Part shown: piece after piece, positions 31,026 through 43,006 of the stretch | Position numbering within the stretch: the first letter of the stretch is position 1 | Layout of the letters: each line of letters opens with the position of its first letter | From: Viola odorata | Taxonomy: Eukaryota > Streptophyta > Magnoliopsida > Malpighiales > Violaceae | Reading direction: 5' to 3' | Assembly (NCBI GenBank): GCA_963691705.1 | Contig: OY829538.1 | Location: 36,724,836-36,788,835 of the forward strand | DNA: 64,000 bases | Translations under genes and position numbers: made by a program | The notes under the pieces: generated by a model | What the model was told of the DNA's origin: nothing | Databases searched by the model: none | The model's input: only the letters and a program-made list of their open reading frames with translations

Positions 31026-31789
31026 TGATAACTTGTGTTATGGGGTTGGGACTATTCTGCCAATAGCCACGGTGGTGGAGTATTAGGATTGCCTTAAGCG
31101 TAACCTGCAAAGAGCCGGAGGGGGGGCCTCCGGCGTAGAGCCTCCGACAATCAAGTTAGAATCGTGGATAGTACGAATATGTGTGAGATAAGGGAGAGTT
31201 ACCGGAGCAATAACATAAGCTCAGTGTAGTGATTTTCGGTCCGTCCCCTTTTGGATGGGGGGTGGTGGTATTTATAGGGCCATCTTTGCTTGGCTTCCTG
31301 AGCCCAGTGAGACCCATATTCCAGGCTATGTGTAGCTTATGATGATTGTAATTAATGCCCTCACTTCCTCATTAAGACCCATCGCTTCTGCATTAAAGGC
31401 CTTTTGTTTTGTCTAGGATTATCTAGCGTCCACCACCTAATGATCTGAAGTCCGCATTAATTGCCATCACCTCCGCATTAAATGTGTTTTGAGGATGATC
31501 ATTACTGTGTGACTCAGCAGGGTCATCCGGTAGGTATATCGGCACCGATACATGGGGTATCTTTCGTTCGTGTCATCCTTCCGTTAGCCCCCCTTTTGGG
31601 AGGCCTAACGGAGGATCCTTTATCAACGAGTGAGATACCTTCCATTTGTGCTATCTCGCCGTTAGCATCCCCCGTGGGAGATCTAACGGGGGCATTCTTC
31701 CGTTGCTTACGTGGCCTAGTCTCAGGTAGACTAGGTCACGGGGTCGTGAAAGGTCCTTCTTGCCCTTGTCCTTTTTTCCTGTATTATCA
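31026..31789 (-). repeat. 5' LTR of the Tat element
   Basis: 764 bp with TGATAA/TTATCA ends; one base shorter than the other LTR because of an indel in a G run. It ends at the target duplication GATAG (31790-31794). Confidence 0.95.
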
Positions 31790-31794
31790 GATAG

Positions 31795-31898
31795 AATTAA
31801 TATGATGGTCCAAATAAAAATGATCATTTGAGTATGAGGGTGAGGGGCCAAAATCAATACGAAAAATCGATTATAGATGCCAATTTTTGCATTATCCC
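31795..31898. mobile_element. MULE-like element, right end
   Basis: The outer part of the right inverted repeat, reading (reversed) GGGATAATGCAAAAATTGGC like the left end at 12107. It is the continuation of 12107-13184 beyond the Tat insertion and ends at the 10-bp target duplication 31899-31908. Confidence 0.75.
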
Positions 31899-31908
31899 AC
31901 ATTTTTGT

Positions 31909-32528
31909 AGGAATGACTATTGGATCTGCAAATACGAATATTCACAGATAACCACACTATGCGGGGCGAATATTACCCTCATATTATAGGTTTTTTGTGG
32001 GTGTGAATAAAACCCGCACCCCTCAAAATAATAAATGAATATGGATATGAATACACTAAACTCGCGCCCAAACCCGCTTATATTCTTGCAAACACACATT
32101 TATATATTTTATTATTATTTCCTATAATTATATACATGAATGAAATAACCTTAAATTATAATTCCTAAAATTTATAAGGTATTATATTAAGGTTTTATCT
32201 TACCTTTGGTTGCTGTGCACTTTGCTTTCTCCCGGTTGCTTCCAATTTGCTCCATGTAACTATGTAAGTTTATCAATTAGTATAATTAACTTTTTAACTT
32301 TTTTGTTTGGCTAATACAATTATGATTTTTATGTTTTGATTAACATAGGAATGAATTTTGGTATAAATTTAAATTTAAAATTAAAAAAATCAAAATGAAT
32401 GTTCGCAGGTATTCACGAATATTTTCATGGGTAAAAAATCTCATTTCAATCTGCTTCGATTGAATGCGGGTAAACCCGAATTAAGGTGAATATGGGTTTA
32501 AAAGGGGCTTAACTCGGTTCATTATTGT
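31909..32528. other. Unclassified repeat-like AT-rich DNA
   Basis: GAATATTCACAG and AACCCGCACCC-type motifs near 31930-32090 and their counterparts near 32400-32520 (GGTATTCACGAATATT, GCGGGTAAACCCG) suggest the two ends of a non-autonomous DNA element. I could not fix termini or a target duplication. No gene is seen. Confidence 0.35.
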
Positions 32529-32700
32529 CCCTATATTTTTGCAACCCAACTATATTTATTACCAAATTTGCCACCAAACTATTACACTATTACCTAAATT
32601 TGTCACCACCGTGAAGAATTTTGGAAAAATTTGCCATCAAATTCTTTATTAGTTGTCAAGCGATGTTAGTTTGGTCTAACAATCATCAACTGGCTCATAT
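32529..32700. repeat. Flanking inverted repeat, left copy
   Basis: Matches the reverse complement of about 45947-46105 over roughly 170 bases with moderate divergence. Shared strings include ACCCAACTATAT, AAATTTGCCA.CA and TTTGGTCTAACA. The two copies bracket the second caulimovirid locus. They may be a dispersed repeat or copies of its upstream region. Confidence 0.6.
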
Positions 32701-32834
32701 TTTCGGGAGAAATCACCTATTGAGCCTAAAGCTCGATTCTTCATTCAGAATCAGGATTGATATTATCTAGTTTAGAAGAAGGGAGGAAGAATGAGGTTTA
32801 TCCAGCTATGTCTAAAAGTTTGTCTTTACCTTCC

Positions 32835-33460
32835 TGATGTGAATCCTCCAACCAACCCTAGCGCATCGACCTTGAAGCGCAAGAGATGGCGACTAAGGAA
32901 GCACAAGACATGGCGAGTATGCTTTGAGCATATAATTGGGAAGCTTTCGTGGACAGATTATGCTGAGCAAGATTCGAGGATGAATCTTTCTGAAGAGGGA
33001 GGGAATGATACGATCCCAAGATGTATCGCGCGACTACATGGATAAAAGCGTCAAGACATGATGGAGCAGATGGAGTCCGATCAGGGATCAGAAAGTCCTC
33101 ATTATTGAGTTGGCTGTTATTTTGATAAAATTGAGACTTTTCTCTTCAAATCTCTGCCCATTGTTCATCAATTGAACCTTGTTCCTTCTCAAGTCCGCAA
33201 TACTCGAGTCGTCAAACAAGTAAAACCGAAATTGCAACCCCATTGTTTCGTTTCTCTTAGTGTGATTCTTACATTGTTGAGTCTAGTCTTAGGAATCCAA
33301 TTCAAGATCCTTGACTTGAAATCAATTAGGGCTCTTAGAACAGGTTAGCTAAGTGGTCTAAGCTCGTATTTGTCGAGTTCATTACTTCCGCATTGAAATC
33401 CATCTTTGAACAACGATTAGAATCACATGCTACGCATCCTACGTAACTAGGATCGTATCA
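32835..33460 (+). repeat. 5' LTR of the gag-only element (internally deleted)
   Basis: 626 bp. It lacks about 506 bp present in the other LTR (37273-37778): the sequence jumps from GGATCAGAAAG to CTCATTATTGAG near 33095. Confidence 0.9.
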
Positions 33461-33462
33461 GT

Positions 33463-33474
33463 TGGTAGCGGAGC
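33463..33474 (+). promoter_or_regulatory. Primer-binding site of the gag-only element
   Basis: TGGTAGCGGAGC two bases inside the 5' LTR, a variant of the initiator-Met-type site TGGTATCAGAGC. Confidence 0.55.
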
Positions 33475-34303
33475 TTAAGGTGTTCAAAGATTGGTAAGTA
33501 AGTTTATTTGTTTCAAGTTTTCTTTGCTGGAATCGGTTTCTTCTTCTACTCCATTCAAAAACTGATTTCCTTGTGTGCTGGGTTAGTTATATGTTTGGTA
33601 GTGTCGAAATTGTAATTTAATATATAGCTATTGAAGTCCGATTTCAGTGAGAAAAGATTCGTTGGAAAGCTGTGTTTGTTAGGGATCCGGATCAAAAAGA
33701 ATCCGGCGATTCGGAGCCCTGAGTCAAAAGTTGTGATTGAAATACCAAACTGTCTTCATTAGTCAAAAAAAAAAGGAGAAAAATATAGGAACGAAAATAC
33801 TCTGAGAAATTCCAAAAGAAAGAAGGGAATTCTACTCTGCAAATACAAAATATATAGGAGTGTTTGCGCTACAAAAAAGAGAATTCAAAAGAGCAACAAC
33901 CTTGTGATCAAATTCGGTTTGACAAGAAAGTGAATTGAAGGTGCAATTGTGATTTAATATTAGAACTGAAAAATTGAAATTATTTGAGTCCTTTCGAGTC
34001 AAATTGAGCTTTTCTTTGATTCCTTGAAATTGCCTTCTACTCTACTTGTTATTTGTTTAATTGATTGTTCTTGCAATTAATCAAATACCAAGAATCACCA
34101 CTTGTTTTGAAGTTGGTTTTCTTTGAGAGTCTTCTTGGCGGCTTTTCTTGATCTCTTGAGTCTCATTAACACTTGAACAATTGCAGGGATATTTTGAGAG
34201 ATTTTGTGAGATTAATTGAGAGTTTAAACACGAGAGTAAGTGCTAGGTTTAGTATAAATTTTACGTTTGTTTGCTAGTGTTGTGAATTTACAGGAATTAC
34301 AGA

Positions 34304-35370
34304 ATGTCTTAGACGCAATGGTCCGAGAGGCAAGATTATGAGGATGATGCCTATCTGAGGCAAGGGAAGTATGATAGGCGTGAAAGGAGGAAGATCTCAG
34401 TTGGTTTGAGGGCTAAGGCCGAGACATATAACAAAAGTGAGTCAAGGGTAAGACTTCCGCCTTTTGAAGCAGTGTACGGTCCGAATGCTTACTTGGATTG
34501 GGAGTGAGATGTACAATCTATTTTTCGCTGCCATGATTATTCGGAAAGGAAGAAAGCAGAGCTAGCAGCAGCTGCATTTAGTGGAGACGTTACATGTTGG
34601 TGGGAACAAACCAATCATAAGCGCACCTCTCTCATGGGTTTTCCAGTTCAGAATTGAGAGGAGATGAAGCAGATTATGAGACATCGTTTTGTCCCTACTC
34701 ACTTCAGCCGTGAGCTTCTCTGAAAGTTGGAGACCTTGACACAAGGAAATAAGAGTGTTGAAGAGTACTTTAATGGGATGGAGATTGCTTTGGAGAGAGC
34801 GCAAGTCAAGGAGACCGAAAAGGAGATGATGGCAAGATTCTTCGAGGCCTCAACCAAGAGATAACATATCTACTATATTACACTGAGTTCTTCTACTTAG
34901 AGGATATGTTACAAAAGGCGATCAGTATAGAGAAGCAAAGGAAGAAGAGGTCTCTTTATCCTAGTATCAGGCCTACTAAGTCAAAGGCGAAAGATGAGGA
35001 GCAAAAGCCAGTTGCGAAAGCTTATGCCGAGTCTGAAATCATAAGGGATATTGAGAGAAAATGGGGAGAGTTGAGTGAAAAGAAAGAGAGAAATAATGAG
35101 AAAAATAGCCCCCATGAAAAGAGTGAGCATGGGAAAAGAGATGAAATAAAAAACAGCCCCCATGAAAATAGCGAGCATGGGAAAAGAGATGAGAGTTTAA
35201 AACACTTGTATGAAAATAATGAGCATGCAGAGAGTGGCATCATTAAAAAAGGAGAGGTGTGTTTATGCCAAGAGAGAACAAGTGAGGGATGCATTACATG
35301 TGCAAAAAATCTGTTTTGGCGCAAGCCACCAAAAACTGAATTTTTGGCCATTGCGCTTAGATTTTCCTAA
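34304..35370 (+). pseudogene. Gag of the non-autonomous LTR element (broken)
   Basis: The ATG at 34304 is followed by TAG at the third codon. Further stops and a frameshift near 34845 follow. The gag core is recognisable (RFVPTHFSREL, LETLTQGNKSVEEYFNGMEI). The last 154 codons (34906-35370) are open and Lys/Glu-rich, with a repeated SPHE.SEHGKRDE unit. Translation as one protein is impossible. Confidence 0.75.
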
Positions 35371-36997
35371 CCATAATCCGATTGTTTTCCCTTATGTTAT
35401 TATTTCTCCTAATGGGCAGAACAAGAGAAGGTTTTTGGCATAAGAGAAGCCTCTTACCTTACCACCAAGAAGAGGGAAAGAGTCTTGTGCATCCATGGTG
35501 CCTATTTCGGCAAACCCTAACCGAAAGGGTATGGTATGGCTCTCTTCCCTAAGGAGCGATTTGTGTGAGTATATAAACATCATTAATTTTTATGCTTCTG
35601 GTTCTAAAATTAATTTAAATGATGATGATTATATGCAAGCACCGAAGGTCAAGTCATATGCCTTTGAAAATTACTCGCGAAAGCGAAAACAGTTTGGTAT
35701 GTTGGCTAGACAGAGAGACATGGATTGTGTTGTCTCTAACACAAATTTAATTGGATTCTCATGTGTTTTTACATTAGATAACTATTCTTCCAAGTGTGAA
35801 TTTCATGACAATTTTGTGTTTAAGTCGACAGGACTTGGAGGAGCTCTTTTCAGACGCAATCGCTTATATCGGTCGCATGATCTTTTGTGAAATTTTAATG
35901 AGCATGATGTGTTTGATGATTGTTTGATGAGCTGCTGTGATTTAATTAATATTACTGGTTTAATTTATAGGAATGATATGTCTTCACATGATGTTCCTTT
36001 GAGTCTTATTGGTAGTATTGATAAAAATTCACTTAGTGAAAAATCGCTTGAGGTTACACCTAGGGTTAATCTTTATGCTAATGATTCTGATTTTTGTAAA
36101 GTCTATAAAGATTATTTATTTGACACAAAATCTATATTTTGTATGCATAAAGGATATCATAGCAAGCATGAGCGCTTAATTTGGTTGTGTAGTTCGTAAT
36201 ACGATTTGACTGTGTATTGGTCATATGATGCTGGGTTGATACATCAATATAGCGCAACTATTACTAACATATTCTTTAAGGATGTTATGCTTTCACATGT
36301 TGTTCCATGGATTATTGTTAGTAATCACAGGGAGGAGTCACTTAGCGACTCATGGATGGAATTGTGGAGGAGGCCGAGTACAAAGGTGCTAATTGAGACA
36401 TCTTGTCAACCACAATTTGGAGTTTCAAGCAATGTGGATCCGTGGGCACTTGAGTCCTCATGGCATGTTTCGATTTGTAAGTATGAGTTTACATGGAAGC
36501 AATGCTTTCAATTTATTTTATTTACTTACTTCCTTTCGGTACATGCTATTGTTTTGGGATTATTGCTTAAACTCATATATGGTTTCATTCATATAACATT
36601 ATTCGGTTTAATGTTGCTGCCTTTGAGTATATTGTTTAGTATAAGTGGTACCAAAGAGATCGAAGTAATGCGGACAACCCATGGACAAGCCTAGCGTTAT
36701 GGTGCACGCTTGGGTGTCAAGATAGAAACTTTAGGAAACCATGGAAGGATGAGTGGATCCTTCAAGATAAGAGCTTGGGTTTGGCAGCGCTTACGCCGGA
36801 GACGGTCCCTAAACCAAGTTCAAGCAAGAGTAGCCGCTTGGAGCAATAATCTTACTCGACGCATTGACATGTTCAAAGACGTTGCTGCCAAGTTGAATTT
36901 ACAAGGTTGGTATGGTTCGATTTGTGCTTACTTTGATATTACTAACTTAAGGTATTGTGGTGCAGCTCTAGATGCAAATTCGAGGGTGAATCTTTTT
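35371..36997 (+). other. Internal non-pol region of the gag-only element
   Basis: This stretch occupies the place of pol. It contains plus-strand ORFs of 131, 96 and 162 codons (35495-35890, 35909-36199, 36206-36694) in similar style. The last has a long hydrophobic segment. None shows protease, RT or integrase motifs and I do not recognise them. Just before the purine tract, a short peptide ending SRVNLFEGRGNDV looks like the tail of a Ty3/Gypsy pol. Confidence 0.4.
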
Positions 36998-37011
36998 GAA
37001 GGGAGAGGGAA
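36998..37011 (+). promoter_or_regulatory. Polypurine tract of the gag-only element
   Basis: GAAGGGAGAGGGAA, 14 purines ending exactly at the 3' LTR start (37012). This is the expected primer for plus-strand DNA synthesis. Confidence 0.8.
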
Positions 37012-38140
37012 TGATGTGAATCCTCCTACCAACCCTAACGCATCGACCTTGAAGCGCAAGATATGACGACTAAGGAAGCACAAGAGATGGCGAGTATGGT
37101 TTGAGCATATAATTGGGAAGCTTTCGTGGACAGATTATGCTGAGCAAGATTCGAGGACGAATCTTTCCGAAGAGGGAGGGAATGATACGATCCCAAGATG
37201 TATCACGCGACTACATGGACAAAAGCATCAAGACATAATGAAGCAGATGGAGTCCGATCAAGGATCAGAAAGGCTTGATGGAAGCCTCTATGTATTGTGC
37301 TTACTGTGTCTAAATTTTCGGATGTTTGGACGAGTGGAGCATCCAAAAGATCAAGCCAACATTCTCGTTGACAGTAGTCCAACGTAGACAAGGATTCCAA
37401 GACGCATCAGGCAACTTCGTCTAAACCTAGCCGGTGTTATACAAGTCCGAATCGTGCTATCAACCATGTTTTGGAAACATTTGGATGTTAGCTTTCGTTT
37501 GGGATAAGTTTCAGCCCATTTGGCCCAGTGGTTTGAAAGTTATAGAAGTCGACATTATGGTGTGCAGTGTGTACGCGAGACAACATACAACTTGAAGTTT
37601 CGGCCCAAGCCTTGGCCCGATGATGGAGAACTCGACATGAGTTGCTGGAATGTATTTAATTATATTTATATTTACTTTAATTAGTTTATTAGTTAATTAA
37701 GTTATTTTCCTTAATTAGAACTTCTACTTGTATTTCTATTAGGGTTTGCTTGTAAACTCTTTATAAGCAGCCGTTTAACCTCATTATTGAGTTGGCTGTT
37801 ATTTTGATAAAATTGAGACTTCTCTTTAAATATCTGCCCATTTTTCATCAATTGAACCTTGTTCCTTCTCAAGTCCGCAATACTCGAGTCGTCAAACAAG
37901 TAAAACCGAAATTGCAACCCCTTTGTTTCGTTTCTCTTAGTGTGATTCTCACATTGTTGAGTCTAGTCCTAGGAATCCGATTCAAGATCCTTGACTTGAA
38001 ATCGATTAGGGCTCTTAGCATAGGTTAGCTAAGTGGTCTAAGCTCGTACTTGTCGAGTTCATTACTTCCGCATTGAAATCCATCTTTGAACAACGATCAG
38101 AATCACATGCTACGCATCCTAAGCAACTAGGATCGTATCA
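37012..38140 (+). repeat. 3' LTR of the gag-only element (full length)
   Basis: 1129 bp, TGATGTGAATCC to GATCGTATCA. It contains the segment missing from the 5' LTR. A second pol-tail-like peptide (DSRTNLSEEGGNDT) is encoded inside the LTR near 37150. Confidence 0.9.
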
Positions 38141-39045
38141 CTTCCCCCACAGTCACAACCCGCACTCCAAACTACTTCTTCAAGTAAGGTTGATTTTCTA
38201 TACGAAATCAATTGTTTATCTGAGGAAGAAAAAATCTCAAATACTGAATTACCCCTTGTCAATCCTTACCTAGCCTTTACCCGACCCACTACCTCATATA
38301 TAAAATCTATATGCACCCTTATTAAACACCAACCCGAAACCATTAAAGAATACATACAAACCTCTTGTTTTGATCAACACCCAATTTCCCCCTCTAAAAT
38401 CGAACAGTTTGTTACTCTTGAGATTCCTCTAGAGCTTCCTCGTCAATGGATATCTCAAGGTTATACCCATCTTTATTTTGGTGTAATTCATCTCGCTCTC
38501 ACATACCATGGTCGTAAGGGTATTCCTGTTACAGTCAGGATTGCTCTTCTTGACACCCATTTTTTAGGGTATCAACATGCTTGCATTGGAACCATCGAGA
38601 CTACCCTTAATGCAGAAATTGTGTTTGTCACTCTATACGCGCAGTGGCTACCAAGAAAATGACAAGTATCCACTTGGGGCACCCTATGGCTTTCTAGCTC
38701 CAGTGCAAGTCAGTGCCTTTTAGCCGGTTTTCCTTAGTAGGTTGAACAACTTGAGTAATAAGAGGCATGACATGGCTTAATGAGAGAAACTGTGACGCTA
38801 ACCATGAACCTTTCGTTTGAACAATAATTAGTATCATGGTTGGGCGAATAGGTTGCTGAAGCAGACCATATTGTCACCCATGAGACATTCGTTTTTGAAA
38901 GGATGAAGGTTGTATAGTCAGAAATGAAATGCTAATTTAGAGGAAACTTGGATGGAGAGAGAGGATATTTAGCTATACATATTTTGAAGTTTGCTGGCTA
39001 AGTTTTATTTATTTCTTGGATGATTTTTACAATGGATATCTCCCT

Positions 39046-39053
39046 CTATATAT
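39046..39053 (-). promoter_or_regulatory. TATA-like box of the second caulimovirid
   Basis: CCCTATATATAGAGGG on the minus strand, downstream of the viral coding region, where caulimovirid genomic-RNA promoters lie. The motif is near-palindromic, so strand is inferred from context only. Confidence 0.3.
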
Positions 39054-39424
39054 AGGGGAGAGATAAACTGATCCATGTGAAAGACACAGGTACAAGACAC
39101 TTGAGACTCACATGATCTAAGCTTATCTAACTACAGACTAGCCTACAAATCCTTAACAAGACAAAACTCCCTAACATGACAGATTATCATATGACAATCA
39201 CATGAGCATGTATAAACAAGGTAGCCAGCAGGTCATATGAGGAGTTGCTGCTACTTATTACACAAACAAACAAAATGCCTAATATGACAAACAACACTGC
39301 TATACATGTGATGCTTCAGGTGGAAGTACTTGGTGGTGAAGTCTCTTATGCTGGAAGTACTCGTTTACTTGGAGGGAAAGATAGAGGCAAACTTGTCTTC
39401 TCTTGGAATAACAAACTTATCTTC

Positions 39425-40430
39425 TCATGGGATAAGATATTGTAGATAAGGATCGTCTGGATTATCCTTGAGGTTGAGATATGTATGTGTTGGGCTTTCA
39501 TCGATGGTATCTAATCCTTGAGTAGCTTGATATGCAGGGGATGACATTGAGGTTGTCGTATCTGGCTGATGTTTATTTGGTATGATAGTATTGTTTGAAG
39601 TCATCTGGATACATTCTTGCGTATTTAAGTAGGATAAATTCCCATGGAGCATCTTCTTCCATTGTTGGCTAGATTTCTTTTGGAATCTTGCGATTGAGTT
39701 CACTGATTCTTTTTTGGTAGAGTCGCATGTCTTTTTCTTGGAAATCCTATGGATAGCCAAACTCATAATTGTTGGTTGAATAAAGAGTAACTTGAGGAAA
39801 TGGAACCAGATCTTTGAAGCTACATTTGTGATGATGCGATGTGGACAACGAAAGATGAGAACCATGAATGCATTTGGAGAACCCATTTAAGTAATAGAAT
39901 GCTTTGGGTGTATGTTGGTCTTCATCCATGCTTCTCTGCAAATGACTTCCCAGTAGGAAAGGGAATGATAACATTGTAGAAATGGTGTAATATTCCCGTA
40001 ATGCTCGAAGTTTGTCATATGTTGTGCCATTCTGACGAGACGTCATAATTCCTTAATGTTGAACTGAATACCTGTATAATAATTTTGACACATACCAAAA
40101 GAAGTGGAGGACCTCCATAGGTACATGAAACAAAGATGTGAGGCGAAAAAGGTGGATGAAAGGGTATTTGGGGTGTAGTCCAATAGGTTTAATTATGGTT
40201 TCACCATACTTACGAATGATCTTAGATTGATATCGAAGAATGAGTGTGTATGACTCTTGATCAAGGGTATTCTGACGCAGAAGGTCTGGAATTTCTAGGG
40301 GAATGTGTGACGGAGAAGGAATACTTACTAAACCATTAACACCAGCGAAAAAAGTTGAACATTGGGAATTTGCTTCTGTTTGAACTGTAACATCTTTAGG
40401 AACTCGGACATCCATTTCAACCGTAAAGTG
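39425..40430 (-). pseudogene. Caulimovirid region after RNase H (broken)
   Basis: Downstream of RNase H, three overlapping minus-strand frames (40415-40053, 40046-39747, 39886-39425) carry LHPKYPFIHLF and FFWYVSKL, a tail that I associate with caulimovirid-like plant polyproteins. At least two frameshifts and several stops break it. No function is assigned. Confidence 0.5.
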
Positions 40431-40680
40431 ATGACCGACAAGATGGAATTCAAACTTTTTTATGGCATTTTTTACAGCAAGGATCTCTTTGAAGGTGGAG
40501 TCATAATGAAGTTTAGAAGGTTTGAACTTACCACTCTTGTGACCACAAATAGAACGGTGACCATTTTCTGCTCCAAGTAAAACTGCTCCCCAGTATTTGT
40601 CACTTGCATCTGTCTATAGGATTCGTGTGCTGGTGGATGGGATGTGTAGTGGTGGAAGATGCTGACCAATTCTTTTAAGT
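40431..40680 (-). pseudogene. Caulimovirid RNase H fragment
   Basis: TDASDKYWGAVLL, CGHKSGKFKPSKLHYDSTFK and KFEFHLVGHHFTVEMD occur in order, giving the catalytic Asp, Glu and Asp positions. Frame breaks on both sides separate it from RT and from the tail. Confidence 0.75.
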
Positions 40681-40689
40681 TCTTTAATC

Positions 40690-41520
40690 TCCTTAGTGTG
40701 AGAAGAGGACCATGATGGTGGATTCTTCTTTAATAACTACTGAAGAGGCTTGAGAACCTTGGCAATGACTGGAATGAAATCTCGAAAATAATTAATTATC
40801 CCCAAAGAATTGCTATAATTGTTTGATAGTGAGTTGTTCATTTAGAAATTTGGCAAGTTCAGCTCCGATATGATCGTCTGATTGATACGCACCATCTTTT
40901 ATATGCATGCCAAGAAAATCGATTTCCATTTTTGCAATATGCATCTTTGGTTCAGAGAGCATGATGCCATATTGAAGAACAATATTTGCGAATTGCTAGA
41001 GAAGTCGTTGATGCGCGGACATATCAAGAGAGAAAATAATAATGTCATCAATGTAGACAAGGGTAGAGTGTACGAGGGGGCTGAAAATCTGGATCATAGC
41101 TTTCTGAAAGATGGAAGGAGTTGTTTTCAAACCGAAGGGTTAAATAATTCATTGATAATGGTGATCAAGGATGTAGAAACCAATCTTGTGTCGTTCATCT
41201 AGATGTATGCTCAGATGCCAAAATCCTACCTTCAAATCAAATTTGGAGAAGATTTTCGCGTTGGAAAGGTTGGAGAAGAGGGTTGACTTGTTTGGCAATG
41301 GAAAATTATCATCCTAAAGGAAATGATTCAAGGTTGGTAGTTGATTACCAATCTTATCTTTCCACGAACTTATTCTGAGTGCTTGTTGACATAGAATGCT
41401 TCATAAACCCACTATGAGTTGGTAGGTTCAATGAGTCCTAGGGCAATGAGTTGTTGACATTCAAGAATAGTGAGTTTTTTATGATATGGATTCATTCCAG
41501 AGTGGTTGGCTTTTGTGGGG
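40690..41520 (-). pseudogene. Caulimovirid reverse transcriptase (heavily decayed)
   Basis: The YIDD box is at 41044-41055 in LVYIDDI. The surrounding palm region can be followed only by switching frames, with stops near 41000, 41200 and 41300. It lies between the protease remnant and RNase H in normal viral order. Confidence 0.65.
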
Positions 41521-41939
41521 TTGATATCTTTATTTTTCTTAAAAGGTAAGGTAATAAAGAAATCATTATTTTTTCAAAGTGGGCGGGAACATTTGGTTTG
41601 GAAATCAGTATGGTTAGTTACACAGGATTTGGAAATGAGAGTGTGTTTGATTTATTCAATGGAGAAAGAAATAGGTAAGTCAAATGGAGGAGGCTTGGCA
41701 AGATAGGGTTGAAAATATTGTTTAAAGCCAATGTCATCAGGTAAGATTCTAAACTTTTTGAGTTTAGTAAAGATATCAATGTCAAAAACTAAATCTTTTC
41801 CTAGAAGGGTAGAGCCAAGAACCTGAGTTGTGATTGAGCATCATGGAAAGAACTTGAGTGTAACATTGCGGCTTATAAGATCTATTGAAAAGACCTCATT
41901 ATTGGTCGTCCGGAAATATTGTTGATGTGGTCTCCAAAA

Positions 41940-42010
41940 TTTGGAGGTAAAATTGAAGGATCCATTATACTTTGAGTTGCTCCAGTATCAAGAAATACAG
42001 TAAGATGAAT
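41940..42010 (-). pseudogene. Caulimovirid aspartic protease motif
   Basis: FLDTGATQSI is encoded around 41981-41989. A 78-codon acidic frame precedes it (42250-42014). Stops follow, so only the active-site region survives in frame. Confidence 0.65.
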
Positions 42011-42269
42011 GGGTCAATCATATTTTCCTAGAAGGACTATGACTGGTATTAGAGGAACTGCTTGTGAGCTCATAAGGACTGATAGTTCCATGAGGTAGAG
42101 ATCGTCACTGGATTCTGTGGAAAAACTAGTGTCATCATAGTCTTCCAAGACTATAAGAGACTGTGGTGTCTGTTCATCATCAACAGAGAAAAGAGACTTG
42201 AGATCTTCATTGTTGACATCAATGCCAGTGTATGAGTATATTTCTTCCATGATTTTTGCAGTGGAGGTC

Positions 42270-43006
42270 CATTTTTGCTAGCACTATTTTGCAAAATGAC
42301 CCTTGTTTCCACAAATGAAGCAATGATTAGACTTCTTCTTCGAAAATTTGCATCAGAGAAACCGCCATCGTGGTTTCGTAAATATTTTGAATCATTTCAT
42401 CTTCTTGCCTATCTATGGCAATGGATATGCTTTCTTATAATATTTCTTCTTATCATGGCAATGACAAGTTTGTTGAGTTGGGCATTTAATCATTAAGTCT
42501 GGTCGTTTGCAGGCTTTTGCGATAGAAGGACTCTCTTTGAGGAAGTATTTGATCATTTTTTTAGTTGCACAAAGCTTTTCCAAAGACTTAAGCATGGACT
42601 GATATAGTTCTCTCATGGAGGCATCTGTGACTTGTTTACCTTGTGCTTTGAGCGTCCTGAGAATTTCATCACCGAGTTGCTCTGGAATAGAAGCAAGAAA
42701 ACCTTGTTTGAGATTCGGATTTGTCGGGCCACCAAGGAGGTAGATTTTTTTCATCATGCGACGATAATGATAGATTAGATCTTTACGGTTAAAAGAACAA
42801 CAATTCATTTTGAAAAATTTATCATGCTGAAGATCAAGATGATTTTCATTTATCCCAAGGAATTCTTTATGGATAACATGGATGGTTGCTGTAGCTGAGG
42901 GAAGTTGAAAGAAATGCAACTGTTGATATTCTCCTAATGATAGCCACCAATCATGCAGCATGCCCACAAAACGCGAGGCAAAATTATGGAGAACAGGATA
43001 CAACAT
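42270..43006 (-). pseudogene. Caulimovirid capsid-like protein with zinc knuckle
   Basis: A 197-codon open frame (43006-42413) includes DWWLSLGEYQQL, RKDLIYHYRRM and LGDEILRTLKAQ, followed near 42325-42282 by a CCHC knuckle (CFICGNKGHF) in which a stop falls just before the last Cys. Coat proteins of this group package the genome. The order capsid, zinc knuckle, protease, RT, RNase H is retained. Confidence 0.65.

Larger units (their letters stand above)
13185..31789 (-). mobile_element. Ty3/Gypsy Tat-lineage LTR retrotransposon, 18.6 kb, with antisense genes
   Basis: A complete element flanked by the 5-bp duplication GATAG (13180-13184, 31790-31794). Two LTRs of about 765 bp begin TGATAA and end TTATCA. 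In element orientation (minus strand): 5' LTR 31789-31026, gag, protease, RT, RNase H, a second archaeal-type RNase H, integrase (to about 24914), a tandem-repeat region, a 9-kb block of antisense genes, and 3' LTR 13949-13185. The dual RNase H, the antisense ORFs and the repeat-rich 3' region are known marks of the Tat clade. Pol and gag carry several stops and frameshifts, so the copy is non-functional. By eye the LTRs differ at about 30 sites (around 4 percent), mostly transitions, suggesting insertion of the order of 1-2 million years ago. Confidence 0.92.
32835..38140 (+). mobile_element. Gag-only (TR-GAG-like) LTR retrotransposon
   Basis: Flanked by the 5-bp duplication CTTCC (32830-32834, 38141-38145). 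LTRs begin TGATGTGAATCC and end GATCGTATCA. Internal DNA (33461-37011) has a primer-binding-site-like TGGTAGCGGAGC, a decayed gag and a purine tract before the 3' LTR, but no protease, RT, RNase H or integrase. It is non-autonomous and would depend on enzymes from a Ty3/Gypsy relative. The LTRs differ by about 5 percent by eye and are unequal in length. Confidence 0.88.
32791..38662 (+). pseudogene. Caulimovirid movement-protein N-terminal part, split by a retrotransposon
   Basis: The frame opens at the ATG at 32791, is interrupted after about 15 codons at 32834 by the LTR retrotransposon, and resumes at 38146, running open to TGA 38660-38662. The downstream part has a movement-protein-like core (HLYFGVIHLALTYHGRKGIP, then LLDTHFLGYQHACIGT). 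The remainder of a movement protein lies on the opposite strand at 45905-45684, so the locus carries an internal inversion. Movement proteins carry virus through plasmodesmata; this one cannot be expressed. Confidence 0.7.
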
